This document shows, one piece after another, positions 1-11,957 of a DNA stretch of 64,000 nt. Source of the DNA: Phallus indusiatus (Eukaryota; Basidiomycota; Agaricomycetes; Phallales; Phallaceae); contig JAQFWX010000081.1 in NCBI GenBank assembly GCA_027605045.1, positions 1 through 64,000 on the forward strand, in the 5' to 3' direction. The position numbers and the translations under genes are program-made. The notes under the pieces are model-generated. The model was not told where the DNA came from, ran no database searches, and saw nothing but the letters and a program-made list of their open reading frames with translations. The stretch's first letter is position 1. Each line of letters opens with the position of its first letter.

Positions 1-261
1 AAAAGAGACATAATCTCAAGCAGGTACTGCATATCACCAGAATTCGATAACTAACCTCCAATACTTCAAAGAAAATGGTTCAAGCATAAGAACATGGCCA
101 GCCAATGAGAAATGGTATACATACCTAATCATGGCAATGTGTCGACTTTTCAGCTGTCGTTTGAGACCAGGACCCGAGGAAGTCTCGAGATCGATCTCAT
201 GACTTCCTTTGGAGGAGACGACGTCTCTGTCGTCTTTGTCTTTCTCTGGGGATCGACCCAT
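1..261 (-). CDS. Amino-acid permease, 5' end only (copy 1, runs off window)
   Basis: This is the N-terminus of a fungal APC-superfamily amino-acid permease, read leftward from the ATG at 261. Exon 1 (125-261, 137 nt) encodes a charged cytosolic tail ending in GLKRQLKSRHIAMI, the signature just before the first membrane helix of yeast-type amino-acid transporters. An 8-nt microexon follows at 56-63, and the next intron leaves the window at base 1, so the transport domain is not visible. Exon 1 length, the microexon and the splice sites match those of the complete permease at 6732-9197, so the two are tandem duplicates. The family imports amino acids across the plasma membrane by H+ symport. 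I cannot tell whether this copy is intact beyond the edge. Confidence 0.8.
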
Positions 262-840
262 CGTGATGGTCGCAGGACAAGGACTCTAGTGTAAGCGCTT
301 GGAAGAGATAAGCGAAAGATATAATCATGTAGCTGATGCCCCAGGGTAATCATCCAGCCAAATCAAATATTGAATGTTCAGGAATCAAGTTTGTCAGCTC
401 TCTTGGCTTCCATACAAATGGGTACTCGGGGTTCTTTTTGCAACTTTCAGAAGTATACCACGTAGCGTATTCACAAGAAAAAGCTCCGAGAACCTGCTCA
501 GTGCGCCAAGTCATATCAATAAACACACACATGGAACTCTGGTTACTGACCCGAATTCTGCATGTGAAGGTCGAATGCCAATATGGGATAGTCATGTGCG
601 GTAACGCTGGCAATCTCATTAATCCAGAGCGCGAGACACAGTTGATAACGCAATGCTTCATAAATTGTATACCGTATGGTATTTTGTTGTGATGCAGCTG
701 TTTTGCAAAACGCCAGCCAAACCTCGTGTCAGACCCTGTCTCGTGACCTCTTCGGAGAAGGTCCAAGGTTTCCCGAACTTTCCCCATGAGTTCAAACCAG
801 AGGGAGTACCAATTTCGACTCCGTAGTCGCTCCTTGGAAT
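16..840. repeat. Duplicated block, copy 1 (permease 5' end plus upstream region)
   Basis: Bases 16 to about 840 align colinearly with about 8951-9770. Both blocks carry the microexon, permease exon 1 and about 500 bp of upstream DNA. Similarity is strong over the coding part and weaker, with indels, upstream. This is a same-orientation segmental duplication with a spacing of about 8.9 kb, enclosing the aminotransferase and IPI1 genes. Confidence 0.8.
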
Positions 841-1531
841 TTTGGACGGTTGGACGATGAATATTGAATTTCCGTAAAGCCTTTAGAGAGTAAAGAATAA
901 CGAGATAAGCTCGGTGACGGCTGATTGAACTTTGAACACCACTTGATTTGTTTGCGTCTGCAAAATTCTTAACATTAGGGGGGAAATACATTCCAAAAAG
1001 CATGACATACGCGTAAATCCACAATACAATTGTCCAATCGAGTGTCAAGCACTCTGGTTGAGTGTGTCTTTGTCAAACTCGCTTTCTGGGTGTGACGCGC
1101 GAGCTGATTAGACGCAGTGTAGTAAACTAGAGTCACCCAGCTGGTTGATCTACTTTTGGAGTTTTGACATTGGAGCAGTAAGTATGAACAACACGATGAA
1201 GCGCAGACGACTAAGTGTACGACTCGGCACAAGATCTGTAGTTTCGGTGTGACTCGGCTTACCCAATTGGGAATTCCCGTGTTGAGTCTCCGCACAAAGC
1301 AACGCATTTCTCTCGCGCCTGGATTTCAGTTTTCTGAGCATCTCTCAGACCTATGATCTATAATTATAATTCAGCTTTGTTGAACAAAATATCCGTGAAA
1401 CAAATTGTCCTTCAATCAGCCAGTTTGAACAGAAATTGCTTCCGGCACAGGACTTCGGCGTCAGGCGGGGCCAGCACGCGGTCCTTGATTTGTTCATTCA
1501 AAATTTTTCCGAGTGAACATTTTCTTCTCTA
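262..1531. other. Intergenic region between permease copy 1 and aminotransferase
   Basis: The first 580 bp are the duplicated upstream region of the permease. From about 840 to 1330 the minus strand keeps an open frame with a hydrophobic stretch (WTIVLWIYAYVMLFGMYFPP at about 985-1040), which may be debris of a membrane-protein gene, but no complete gene can be assembled. The last 200 bp should hold the aminotransferase promoter. I see no RNA gene here. Confidence 0.45.
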
Positions 1532-3115
1532 ATGCTTTCTGTCTTAAGGTCTAGCGCGTCTCGTTTTTCAGCTCGGACCGTGTCTACATGGTCGACTGTT
1601 CCAGCCGGACCTCCCGATCCTATCCTTGGTACGGTCCGTTGTTAGATTGGAAGAGAACAAGTAATAACGAGATCTACAGGTGTAACTGAAGCGTTCAAGG
1701 CTGACACTTCACCAAAGAAGATCAATCTTGGCGTTGGTGCATACCGAGACGAAAATGGAAAACCATATGTTTTACCCAGTGTTCAAAAAGTTTGTATCCG
1801 GTGCTCATAGGCGTGAAAGCACACAATAATGACATGGAAATTATAGGCCGAGGAGATATTGACTGCCAGAAAAATGGACAAGGAATATCTCCCTATTACA
1901 GGTTTAGCCGAGTTCACTCGAGAAGCGATTAAACTTGCCTATGGGACGGATAGTATACCATTACAAGAAAACAGGGTGCGTTAAAAGTCCTTGCTATCGA
2001 AAGATTGACATGAACTTGTTTAAATAGATTGCTGCCACACAATCCATATCCGGTACGGGTGCTCTTCGTGTTGGAGGCGCTTTTATAGCTCGACACTATC
2101 CCCACGAAAACCGCAAAATCATCTATATCCCTAATCCTAGCTGGGGCAATCACATTCCCGTGTTTCGCGATTCTGGCTTAGAGGTGCGCAGATATAGTTA
2201 CTTCGACAAATCCACGGTTGGCTTGGACTTCGCTGGCCTCAAAGCGGACTTGCTAGCTGCTCCCGAGCAGAGTATCGTTTTGTTCCATGCTTGCGCACAC
2301 AATCCGACAGGTGTAGATCCTACTCCGGAACAATGGAAGGAGATATCCGACGTCGTTAAAGAGAGAAAGCTGTTCCCCTTCTTTGACATGGCTTATCAAG
2401 GCTTCGCGTCTGGATCGACCAGTAGGGACGCTTTTGCTGTTCGTTACTTCGTTCAGCAAGGTCATCAAATTGCTCTTGCTCAATCTTTCGCTAAAGTAGG
2501 TTTAATTCGCGGACTTATTCAATCTTTCTTCACAATTTATTGCAGAACATGGGCTTGTATGGCGAGCGTGTTGGTGCTTTCTCGCTTGTAGCATCCGACC
2601 CAACAGAGCGCGCTCGTATAGATTCCCAAATCAAGATCGTAGTTCGCCCCATGTACTCAAACCCTCCACTCCACGGTGCGCACATTGCCGCTACTATCCT
2701 TTCCAATCCCGATCTCTATGCGCAATGGTAATGTTCTCAATAACGATCTCTAAGGAATACTATTGACACCTGTAATCAGGGAAAGTGAAGTTAAGGGAAT
2801 GGCCAACCGAATCATAAGCATGCGCGACAAGCTTTACGACACGCTTACCCACGACCTAAGCACTCCTGGCAAGTGGGATCACATCAAATCTCAAATCGGC
2901 ATGTTCAGGTTAGTTTCAGCGATATCTTGACGCAGCCAGCGTATTGACTGAGAATTAGCTTCACTGGCCTGACTGCCGACCAAACCAAAGCTTTAGCAGA
3001 AAAAGCCCACGTATACATGACTTCAGACGGTCGTATCTCAATGGCTGGACTCAACAGTGGCAATATTACATACTTTGCTGAAAGTGTTGACAAAGCTGTT
3101 CGGGGCAACTTGTAA
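1532..3115 (+). CDS. AAT1: Aspartate aminotransferase, mitochondrial
   Basis: This PLP enzyme of fold type I (class Ia) interconverts aspartate plus 2-oxoglutarate with oxaloacetate plus glutamate, and feeds the malate-aspartate shuttle. The ATG at 1532 opens an Arg/Ser-rich, acid-free leader ([20 protein letters not shown]) typical of mitochondrial import. Then come the substrate-loop region [15 protein letters not shown], the cofactor-pocket motif [13 protein letters not shown] (about 2287-2325), and the active-site lysine in SFAK, just before an intron and followed by [11 protein letters not shown]. The C-terminus ends in DKAVRGNL and TAA at 3113-3115. The gene has about six short introns, for example after CTTG at about 1630 and after the catalytic Lys codon. 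All diagnostic motifs and the length of about 420 residues fit a functional enzyme. The cytosolic isozyme is less likely because of the leader. Confidence 0.95.
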
Positions 3116-3295
3116 CAGTTTCGTTGCGGGTGAAAACGATAGATATATTATGCAATTCTTGACGTATATATTATTTTCTTGGATGGTACTACATTTTCAA
3201 TAGATACTTGCATTTTGTTGTTGTTCCATTGCGATGCGAAGCGAACTGGATCAGGTTGCGTTGCTGACACATACCGGCGCCAACAAATAGTCAGA

Positions 3296-6150
3296 ATGCC
3301 TTCCAGCGGCAAGAAAAAGAAAGAAAAGAACGTAGATTTTGCTGTTGGTCTCTTTTTCTTTTCCACCGTCACAACTCTATTTTACCATCAATGTTAGAAA
3401 GCGAAATTAAAATTAGGAAAGGGCAAGAAACCTGCAAATAATGCCGTCGACACATCGTTTAAAGCACGCTGTATGATTTTTCTTCGGCATTGTCTTGTGA
3501 ACTAAGATATCTTGTATATAGCTATCGCGGTCCCTTTACAGAAGATAGGTTTGGACAAAGGCTCTAATCCGACAACACAACGAAACCTAACTTTGGACGA
3601 CCTATTGATTCATCTCAAACATCACAATCCCAATACGCGTAAAGGTAGTCGTTACATCTAGACCGAAGGCTTATGTACTGATCTGAACTGAAGACGCAAT
3701 CATTGGGCTTCGAGAGTTGCTTGAAGGATACCCGGAGTTGATCGAGAGCTCTTTAACTGCTGTTCTACATGCTTGCGCGCGTGTAATTGGTGATGAGGTG
3801 ATATTCGTTGACCTTTCACGTTTAAAAATTTTTCTTACATGTATCTCAGGATGGTGATGTTAGAAAATTGCTGCACACTTTTTTCTCCTGGCTTTTACGA
3901 ATATTGCCTCCGGTGGGTGGTTTATGACCAGCTTCAACGTTTGCGGTGACTGAAATTCAAATCACCAGCAACATATTCGTCCGCATCTCCAATTCTTAAT
4001 GCTGTTCATAACATCCGCGCAAACACACATCTATCCTGCTATCCGTATAGACGCTATTCGATTTATCGACGTTTTCCTAGAATGCGCTCCAGACATTATC
4101 GTGCAAAACTGGCTTCAGCCGGATACAACTGGATCACGGGTTTTAGAAGGTTACCTTGGTCTTCTGAGCTCATCCTCTAAATTCTGGTCCGGGTCTCAAG
4201 GTATGTGAAGTCGTTTCGGCTACAGATCTCGTATTGAATTAAGTGGACAGATGATGCTCCTGGTCCATCTACCGCAAATGTGACTCTATCTCAAAATGTT
4301 CGTCGCGTATTTCTCTGCGTTTACTATTTATTTACACGTATTACAGTCACGGCTCGTCGTACTATCTTCTCTTGCAAAATTCTTGGAAAAGGCACTATTA
4401 CCATCACAAAGTGAACAAACATCTGTCGTTCCGAGATGGGTTTTCTCTCCTTATTTCGCATCACAAAATGAACTAGAAGCATTTTGTGCCCTTGTATATC
4501 CTTCTCGGCTCAATGATCAACTGCCTAAAACTGTTGCTTGGGGCGAGTCCGAAGGTGTATTTGTTGGCCCGTTCGAGGACTACTGCCAAGTTGGGGGAAA
4601 TGACGTGCATGAAATATGGCTTTCTCCGGATGAAATAGACACGCTGATGCAAGATACGGATAAACCAAAACAGCTCGCTTCACTGGAGTCGCATCCCAAA
4701 TCCTCGCGTGATACTTATATTGGGTATTTAGTGGTATGTACATTCTCCATACCGATATCAGTACGCAATGTGATGTTTTTCGTGTATAGCAATTGTCTAG
4801 GACCTTGCAGCCTATTCTTGCAACCGTATGGCTTGATGTGGCACCTTCTGTATTTCTTTCCGTTTCAGCAGAAACAGCAAACAAAACAGAGACACAACTT
4901 GCACTTGTCGTGCTCAAAATTACTGGATGCCTGTATGGAGAGATAATCAGAAGCACTGATATTGTAAGCACCTAGCAATAAGGTGTTACCTCGCTTTCTA
5001 ATTTTATTCCAGCCGGACTATACCAAAAAATCAGTCAAAGACGATCTTTACAATTTGCTGGCTCATATGTCTCCCTATTTGCCACAGGTGATCTCTGTGA
5101 ATGACTTCGAAGTAGGTGTCCCCTTTTTTGAATTATTTGCAGCTCATGTTTTTGAAGGTAGAGGAACTTGTTCGGTCGATGAGCTTCAGCTACTGTGAAT
5201 TGGTTTCGCTGACTCTGTTGCTGGGGACCGATGACGCATCACAAACTTCAGAGTCCCGGCGAAAACAGGAGAGAGGTTTATCAATACAACTAGAAAGAGT
5301 AGGGGAATACATCCTCCAATCTCTAAATGGAAAAGTATGGTTGTTTTGTGTAAAGTGCTTTCAATCACTGATGCAATTTGGTTGTAGTCGTCGGCGGTAC
5401 TCTCGACATCTGCATATACAAGCCTTTTACCGACACTTTGGTATTTGTTAACCCACAAATCAAAGAGCGATTATTTATCCACCATTAAATCTGCCTGCAT
5501 TGATCATTCAATCCGCCTAAATTCGAAGTCGGGCTCGAAATCTTTATCTACCCAGTTAATCGGGATATTCGTATTGGTATTGTATTTGCACACAATCTGA
5601 AAACAAACGCATCTCAGTATTTTTGTAGTATTCTAGCCTTTCGTATTCAACTAATGTAGCATCAGACGAAATTGCTCGTCTTAGAGAATGGTATCAACAC
5701 TTGCCTAAGGCCCTTTGGGAAGCAGGTGCCAATGATCCTAATCTGGCCGAGGTAAGAATTAATCTGAAGGAAATAACCCTTTCATATCTGACATTTTAAT
5801 GAAGATTATTCTCCTACTACTGTTACGCATTTCACAACGACGAATCCAGATTTTTGATGAAAACGTGAGCTCGTAACTCGCATCATGTGAAAAGAAAGAA
5901 AAAATTAACATTCTGGTTTTAGTCACATACTGCGGTTATATCCCGACTGGTACCTTTTTTTACGATAACTCATCCACAAAAGGGTGAAGTGCCTGGACCG
6001 TTTACTAAATTAAAATCTCTACAACTCCGGAGATTGGCTTTGGACGTGGTTAAAGTACTGGTCCATGATTATGAAAAGGCCGGTGCAGGGCTTCGAGCTT
6101 CTGTTGAACGGGTCGTTATCGACACGAAGGATACGATACAATGGTTATAA
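3296..6150 (+). CDS. IPI1: Pre-rRNA-processing protein IPI1 (TEX10 family)
   Basis: IPI1 is a subunit of the Rix1 complex (Rix1-Ipi1-Ipi3), which acts on pre-60S particles during ITS2 processing and remodelling in the nucleus. The ATG at 3296 starts a Lys-rich tail (MPSSGKKKKEKNVDFA). After one intron the family signature KAKLKLGKGKKPANNAVDTS appears, then the helical-repeat segment beginning LTLDDLLIHLKHHNPNTRKD and IIGLRELLEGYPELIESSL. The conserved Ipi1 N-terminal domain core is at about 4000-4110 (THIYPAIRIDAIRFIDVFLE). The rest is ARM-like helices across many small exons, ending IDTKDTIQWL and TAA at 6148-6150. The gene starts only 180 bp after the aminotransferase stop, on the same strand, so its promoter must be short. 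Exon boundaries after 4750 are less certain. Confidence 0.88.
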
Positions 6151-6731
6151 TATACGTCGTAACGAATATTTTTGAGACTGATTACCACTTAGTCAAACAC
6201 TTTGTTGGTTTTTAGCATATCGATGAAGTTCATTAGCGACTTGGCAGTCGTGTATCTCATCTATGAAATCTGTGTTTGTGATTCATTTGTTAAGAATCAC
6301 GAGGCAAAATTACCTGGCTTGTGCATGTGATGTATCATCGCATCATGAATTGGTTTTTGTGCTTTTACCATGGAGACACAGGGCCCCCTTATGATCAATT
6401 CTGTTCCTGCAACGACCTCCATATCAATTGTGAATGTTTGTAATTTAACTCGTCCTTTTATGAAAACATGATGTTGCTTGATAGCTTTTAGTTAGACAGT
6501 TCCGGCATTTTATGTTAAGGGGAAACATCAGTTGGTTGGTTGTTCGCTTTTGGTCTCGTGATCCTCTCAATGGCAATCACAAACGATATGAATCGCGAGT
6601 GCACGGAATAGTAAGGGGTTAAATTTGATCATCTGAATTGTATTACAAATCGTGTTGCTCCGTAGAAATGGGAGCCTAGTCATGTAAAATATCATCACAT
6701 CTAAGTTTTTTTAGTACCTTTGATACAAAAA
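6151..6731. other. Intergenic, convergent 3' ends
   Basis: This 580-bp stretch lies between the converging ends of IPI1 and the permease. It is AT-rich, presumably 3' UTRs and terminators. I see no coding frame, RNA gene or repeat. Confidence 0.5.
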
Positions 6732-9197
6732 TTATTCTAGAGCAAAACTTACAAGCCACTGCCAAAATCTCTCTATGAAGTTTCGTGGAGGCGGTTCGTC
6801 GTAGCTAAAAACAAATTAAATGAATGAATTGAAGCCGGAAGAAAAAACGCACGTCGCTTCAATGATTTTATCTAATCCACTGAAGAAATCCATATTTTCT
6901 GGTGAGACCATCGGTTGTCGATACAAAAAGTATCGAGCTCCAAAGTAAAGGATAGGGAACAAGGCGAAAGGTAGGTAATTAGTTACAAAGGTATCCGTAG
7001 CCCATTCTAAACGAAAGAAGATATTGAACTCGTCAAGATGTCAAAAATCGAGGAATTAGCTTACGGCCTTTTAAGAAGACACTGACGCCACTAAAAAAGC
7101 AGACTGTTAATGTCGAGATGACCGTGTACCATGCAGCGTAAGGTTGGAAAGGAGACTTGTAAGGGAGAGTGTCTCTAGAGATTCCCTGCGCTTTCATTCC
7201 GGCGTAAAATCGGAGGTACGTGAACGCGATACCAAACCAGCCCATCATTCCCGCAATAGAAGTCTATAATTAATCGTTTCACTCCGGCCCTTTAGCATTG
7301 AGATTGTATAGACCACTCACCATATTGACAAACCAATTGAAGACACGACCTGCTCCTGCACTGGTTGCCATATATGCTAACAAATACGTGAGTGTTTAAA
7401 TCATGCGAGTTCACATGTATATAATTACCTAGAAGACCTATACTTGCGCTTGCGACTACAGAGACAAGAGGCAGGCCCCGTTTTGTGGTGTACGCCATGA
7501 TCTTAGGAGCATTTCCAGAAATAGCCAAAGCATCTAAAACAATGTTAGTTTTTCATGTTTGTTTCCGTAAGCCGTGGAATGCTAACATAGTGCTCGTGAG
7601 CTGATATACGTATCACTAGAAGCAGCGGACCACGCAGAGGTGAGTAGACAAGCGTTGATTACAGATGGTAGTCCTTTGATTCCGGATCTCACGATGCTAC
7701 CCAAAAGCTTTGGTCTTGGTGCGAATTAGTGAAAAGCTGTAACGTACGCAATAACAAATGGAGATGCTGCTGCATCCTGAACTTTAAGATTCAGACTTGG
7801 ACTGTCGGACGGCACTAGGAGACCAATAATAAATGTGCCTCCGATGTAAAACAGTAATATGCGTATGTAGACTCGCTTTATGGCTTTGGGAAGGTTTTTT
7901 CCTTAAGTGAACATGTCACCATTGATATCAATATCAAAATAAAATATATCGAACTTACGAGGGTTTCTGGCTTCTCCAGCGGCAAGTGCCACAACCTCAG
8001 TCCCAATATAAGAGAATGCCGCCTGTGTCATAACTAACCACCTAGACAATCGGAACAACTTCTTTCAGAGAAGCTAATATCAAGAAAAGATTATGCAGAA
8101 ATATTACCATCCGAGGAAGCGTCCTGTGGCACCAGGAACATTATCGGCTTGTACGAACGGCCCAGGTTTTTTCCAAAATCTGAAGCCGATTCGATCGTGA
8201 TCTGGACCTCCGCCCAGGTCGAGAACAATTCCGAGAATAATGAGACCCGTGATGGTGAGAACTTTGATAGATGCAAAATAAAATTCGCATTCTCCGTATA
8301 AACCTATCAATATATGCGTAAGATAATGAATGAAAAGAAAGGCGTCTCATATATATAAATGTATATGAAAGAATACCAACCAGCGCCGAATAAGTTGATT
8401 ATTACGACAACCACAAAGAATATTGTGATCCATACTGCGTTGTTGACAGATTTATTCCAGAAGTTTATCAGAATAGAAGATGCGCTAAGTTCGGTTGGTA
8501 GAAGCATTGCCCTGGGAGGAGATTGGCGTAATGTTTTTAGCTTGGGAAAATGACGGAGTCAATACGTGAAAGGCACGAACCAATTATACCAGTAGTTCCA
8601 ACCTATAGCAAACGAGAAACTTTGATTGACGAATCGTTCCGCGAGTTTAATAAAACCACCAGGGATGGGAAGGTAAGCAATCATTTCTCCGAGGCAAATC
8701 ATGGTTGAATAACACATAGATCCAACACTCGATTCGACATGAGGAAAACGTGGAAAGAGAAGAGCAAAAATGGCAGAACATACACCATATAACCCAACAA
8801 AAGTCCGACAGGACCGCCATTTTGCAGAGGCGTGCTATTATAACAAAGATGGTGAAATTAAGATGGTATCGTGCCAGAAGTACTAAAGAACTTGCGCAGT
8901 GCCCAAGAATAGACCGGTACCGATAACACCTAAAAGAGTACACATATATATCAAGCAGGTACTGCATATCACCAGAATTCGATAACTAACCTCCAATACT
9001 TCAAAGGAGATGGTTTAGGCATAAGAACATGACTAGCCAATAGGAAAGTGACATACATACCTAATCATGGCAATGTGCCTATTTTTCAATTGTCGTTTGA
9101 GACCAGGACCCGAGGAAGTCTCGAGATCGATCTCATTGCTTTCTTTGGAGGATACGACGTCTTTGTCTTCTTTGTCTTTCTCTGGAAATTGGCCCAT
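6732..9197 (-). CDS. Amino-acid permease (copy 2, complete)
   Basis: This is a fungal YAT-type amino-acid transporter of the APC superfamily, a 12-helix plasma-membrane H+ symporter. Reading leftward from the ATG at 9197, exon 1 ends in RHIAMI at 9061. An 8-nt microexon (8991-8998) and the following exon build the helix-1 signature SIGGVIGTGLFLGT. Further exons give NGGPVGLLLGYMVY, then GEMIAYLPIPGGFIKLAERF (the extracellular-gate region conserved in fungal permeases), then FAIGWNYWYNWF. Next come NNAVWITIFFVVVVIINLFG, ITGLIILGIVLDLGGG and a late TM region at about 7033-7528. The tail reads PPPRNFIERFWQWLVSFALE and ends in TAA at 6732-6734. There are about twelve introns. The substrate cannot be assigned from sequence. 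A truncated duplicate occupies the left edge of the window. Confidence 0.92.
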
Positions 9198-9770
9198 CGT
9201 GGTGGTCGCAGGAAGACAAGGATTCTAGCGTAAGCGCTTGGAAGAGATAAGCGCAAGATATGGTCATGTAGCTGATGCTCCAAGGCAATCATACGGCCAA
9301 ATTAAGCATTCAATATCCAGTATAGATCTCAGGCCTCAGGGCTTCTATTAAAATATGCACCCGGGGTTCGCTTTGAAAGTTTCAGAGTATACCATGTAGC
9401 ATATTCAGAAGAAAAATAAACTCGGGATGAAACGAGAACCTGCGGGCGCGCCAAGTCACGTCAATGAACACATGGAACTCTGGCTACATGACCCGAATTC
9501 TGCATGTGAAAATCAAATACCATATATAAGATAGTCACGTGCAACGCTGACAATTTCGTTGTTCCACGCTGCACAAAACATAGTCGAGAATGCAGTGCTT
9601 CATAATGAAATTGTGTACCATAGACGTATTCTGGGCGATGCAGCGAATTTGTTTTGCAAAATTCTAGCCAAACCTCGTGTGAGATCCTGTCTCGTGACCT
9701 CCCTGGACAGCTAGAAGGTTTTCCCATTGGCTCAAACCAGAGAGAGAGCCAATTTCGCAAAGTCGTCCTC
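8951..9770. repeat. Duplicated block, copy 2
   Basis: Partner of the block at 16-840. It contains the permease microexon, exon 1 and about 550 bp of upstream DNA. Matching is clearest over 8951-9290 and again in patches to about 9770, where indels accumulate. Beyond that the two flanks differ. Confidence 0.8.
8991..8998 (-). other. 8-nt microexon of the permease gene
   Basis: The eight bases TATTGGAG (minus strand) lie between an AG acceptor (8999-9000) and a GT donor (8990-8989). Splicing them between exon 1 (ending ATTAG) and exon 3 (starting GTGTTATC) restores S-I-G-G-V-I-G, the invariant helix-1 motif of the family. Omitting them breaks the frame. The same microexon is present at 56-63 in the duplicate copy. 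Confidence 0.85.
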
Positions 9771-9839
9771 CTTATAATGATTGGCTGACAGTCCATAATT
9801 ATCTCGGCATCATTTAGAAGGCACCCGCCAGGAACAGAT

Positions 9840-10300
9840 TTGAAGGAGAGGAAGGATAAGACGAGGACTGTGTGTATAATTGTGAAATACCGTCCCGGCA
9901 GTGCTCATCGAAGCATGAAATGAACTTTGTCATCTTTCCAAACTTCTGAAACCCGATACATTAAAAAGAAAACCTGAATGAGAGAATGAGGTCAATTAAG
10001 ACTAAATGTATGAATGTGCTTGCCTCGATGGTAGCCTTCATGTAAAGAAACGCAAACCCAAAAGGTCATATGTATATGATGCTGATAAAAACCATCTCCG
10101 CGATAGACTTAGGCAGAAAGTCTGAAAAGTCCCGTTCGTCCCGGACCATATCGAAGTTAGCTTTACTGGTTCAACTATTCAAAGAAAAACGATCTGGATA
10201 AGTCTCACTTGACGGGATCGTCTACGAAGCCATAAACTAGCACAAGCGTGGTTTGGACAGGAGGCAGGCATTCCGATAAAAAACGTTGCAGATGGACATG
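9840..10300 (-). pseudogene. Decayed coding trace, hydrophobic protein, unrecognised
   Basis: On the minus strand an intron-containing reading frame can be pieced together: LPPVQTTLVLVYGFVDDPVK (about 10210-10270), a likely intron, then NFDMVRDERDFSDFLPKS and a hydrophobic run (about 10060-10160). A second likely intron is followed by VFFLMYRVSEVWKDDKVHFM. In-frame stops interrupt both ends and no start is evident. It looks like a remnant of a membrane-protein gene. I do not recognise the family, and chance cannot be excluded. Confidence 0.25.
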
Positions 10301-10330
10301 TAAATTGACATGTAAATTGAAAAACACCAG

Positions 10331-11957
10331 ATTGCTATAATCAATTACTAATGCAGGGAATCAAATTTTCTAAATAAGGATCCTTCGTCTTTGATGTTAA
10401 ATTAGAAACAAGCCATAAAAGTGATTGCGTACCCGAATCATCACATATGTTCGCCTGGTTGGGATTTATGAACTATTTAGACTTTAGCACCTTGAGGTGT
10501 GATTCGCTTGAAGTTCATTATAACCTTATAAATCGGTGGTTCTGGAAGTCCGGAACTGAGCCAGTTAGCATTTTTTTCTATAGTACAGGCTTCCGACTCT
10601 GGTTGCTATTGTGAACAAGAACTTGAATTCTCTTCTTCCAAATTTAGTTGAATGGGCTCAAATCGAGGAGTGCGGGTCAAGTGATGTGAGATATCAAAAA
10701 AAAATCCTCTGAAAGCAATATCAAAATTGAATATTGAAATATTGAACGCTTGACCGCTGTATGAAGAAGTCTTGTGCGAGTCGTTGTCTCAACCTCGGAC
10801 CGGGCCGCCGGCGCCTGAGCGTCGATAGCAAAAGGCAATAAGCGCGCGCTCGGAGCACGGCGCCCACAAGAACAAAGATTAAATAATTGATCGAAAAAAA
10901 GACGAGCGCGCCGCGGTACCCGACTGTATTTTTCTTGCCAGACATGTTATTTCCAAGGCACCTCTCGGGACGGGACTTATAATCTATTTCTATCTTGGTA
11001 ACAAATGGCAACGTTTCAGTGAGTCGGAGTATAGAAACTATAATGTGTATCAAGCAGTGTATCAACAATACGAGAATGATTGTTCGACTGATCATGTGAA
11101 GAAGGTTTGGAAAAACAAAAACGTATTTTGACACCTTTTTCTTCGGGCTTGTGTTTTGATGGCCATCAGGTTTTCTGACAGCTTACAATCCCGAGTCGAT
11201 CCTTCCTCAAAATTAAAATTATTTCCTACTTGAATAGATCAGAAGTCTCAAAAATCTATTCAGTTCTTATCTATTGCTTTATGGTCTTGGTCGGCAGCAT
11301 ACATCTTACTTGAAGACGAGTGCTAATAGACCTAGGGTTTCAAGCGGAAGCCGCATTGCACCAATTCCGAGCGATGCCGGACCCAGCAGGGCTCGAGTCT
11401 GGAACGAAAACTACTACGTACAAGTCAACGTCAGCTTTTTCTTTCAATGTCGGTAACTATCAACCCACTATCTCTTTTTGAAATTAATAAAAGTACGACC
11501 ACTTATGATCGGCACTTCTCTTACATAAATGAAACCTAGACCATGACCTATGACTTCTGCTGTCTCTCAGCAATACAACATGTATTGCAGTAATTTCTTA
11601 TTTTGCCCCTATGCATACATTAACCAAGAGTATTGATCTCCAAAAAAAGTGAACACCGAGGTACGCGTGTTCATTTTAAAAATAACCATGACACAAACGA
11701 CTGACACTGTACGTGTCCGTTCATCTATATATGCAATTACAAATATGAACTTGTGCGGGGGAAGGGTCACGATGAAAGTCCGGACTTAATACAGATATCC
11801 ACCTTTTCGTTATCTACTTATTCAAATCATCTTACTTTGAACAATTTCACCTATCGACACTCAGGTCGGTAGACATGATTCCATTAGTTCCCGTTCACAT
11901 TACGCATCACAAAACTTAAAAACTTGTCTATAGTCCTCAAAAGCGATGTGCGGAAAA
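10331..11957. other. Gene-poor region with a GC-rich patch
   Basis: No convincing gene. A patch at about 10790-10930 is much richer in G+C and CpG than its AT-rich surroundings (for example ccgggccgccggcgcctgag), with a 137-codon minus-strand frame over it that has no recognisable domain. The remainder, including 11460-11950, is AT-rich without structure that I can name. Confidence 0.35.

Noticed and set aside
350..1048. 232-codon minus-strand open frame
   Set aside because: It lies in the duplicated permease upstream region. The corresponding region at 9300-9800 has lost the frame, and no domain or start context supports it.
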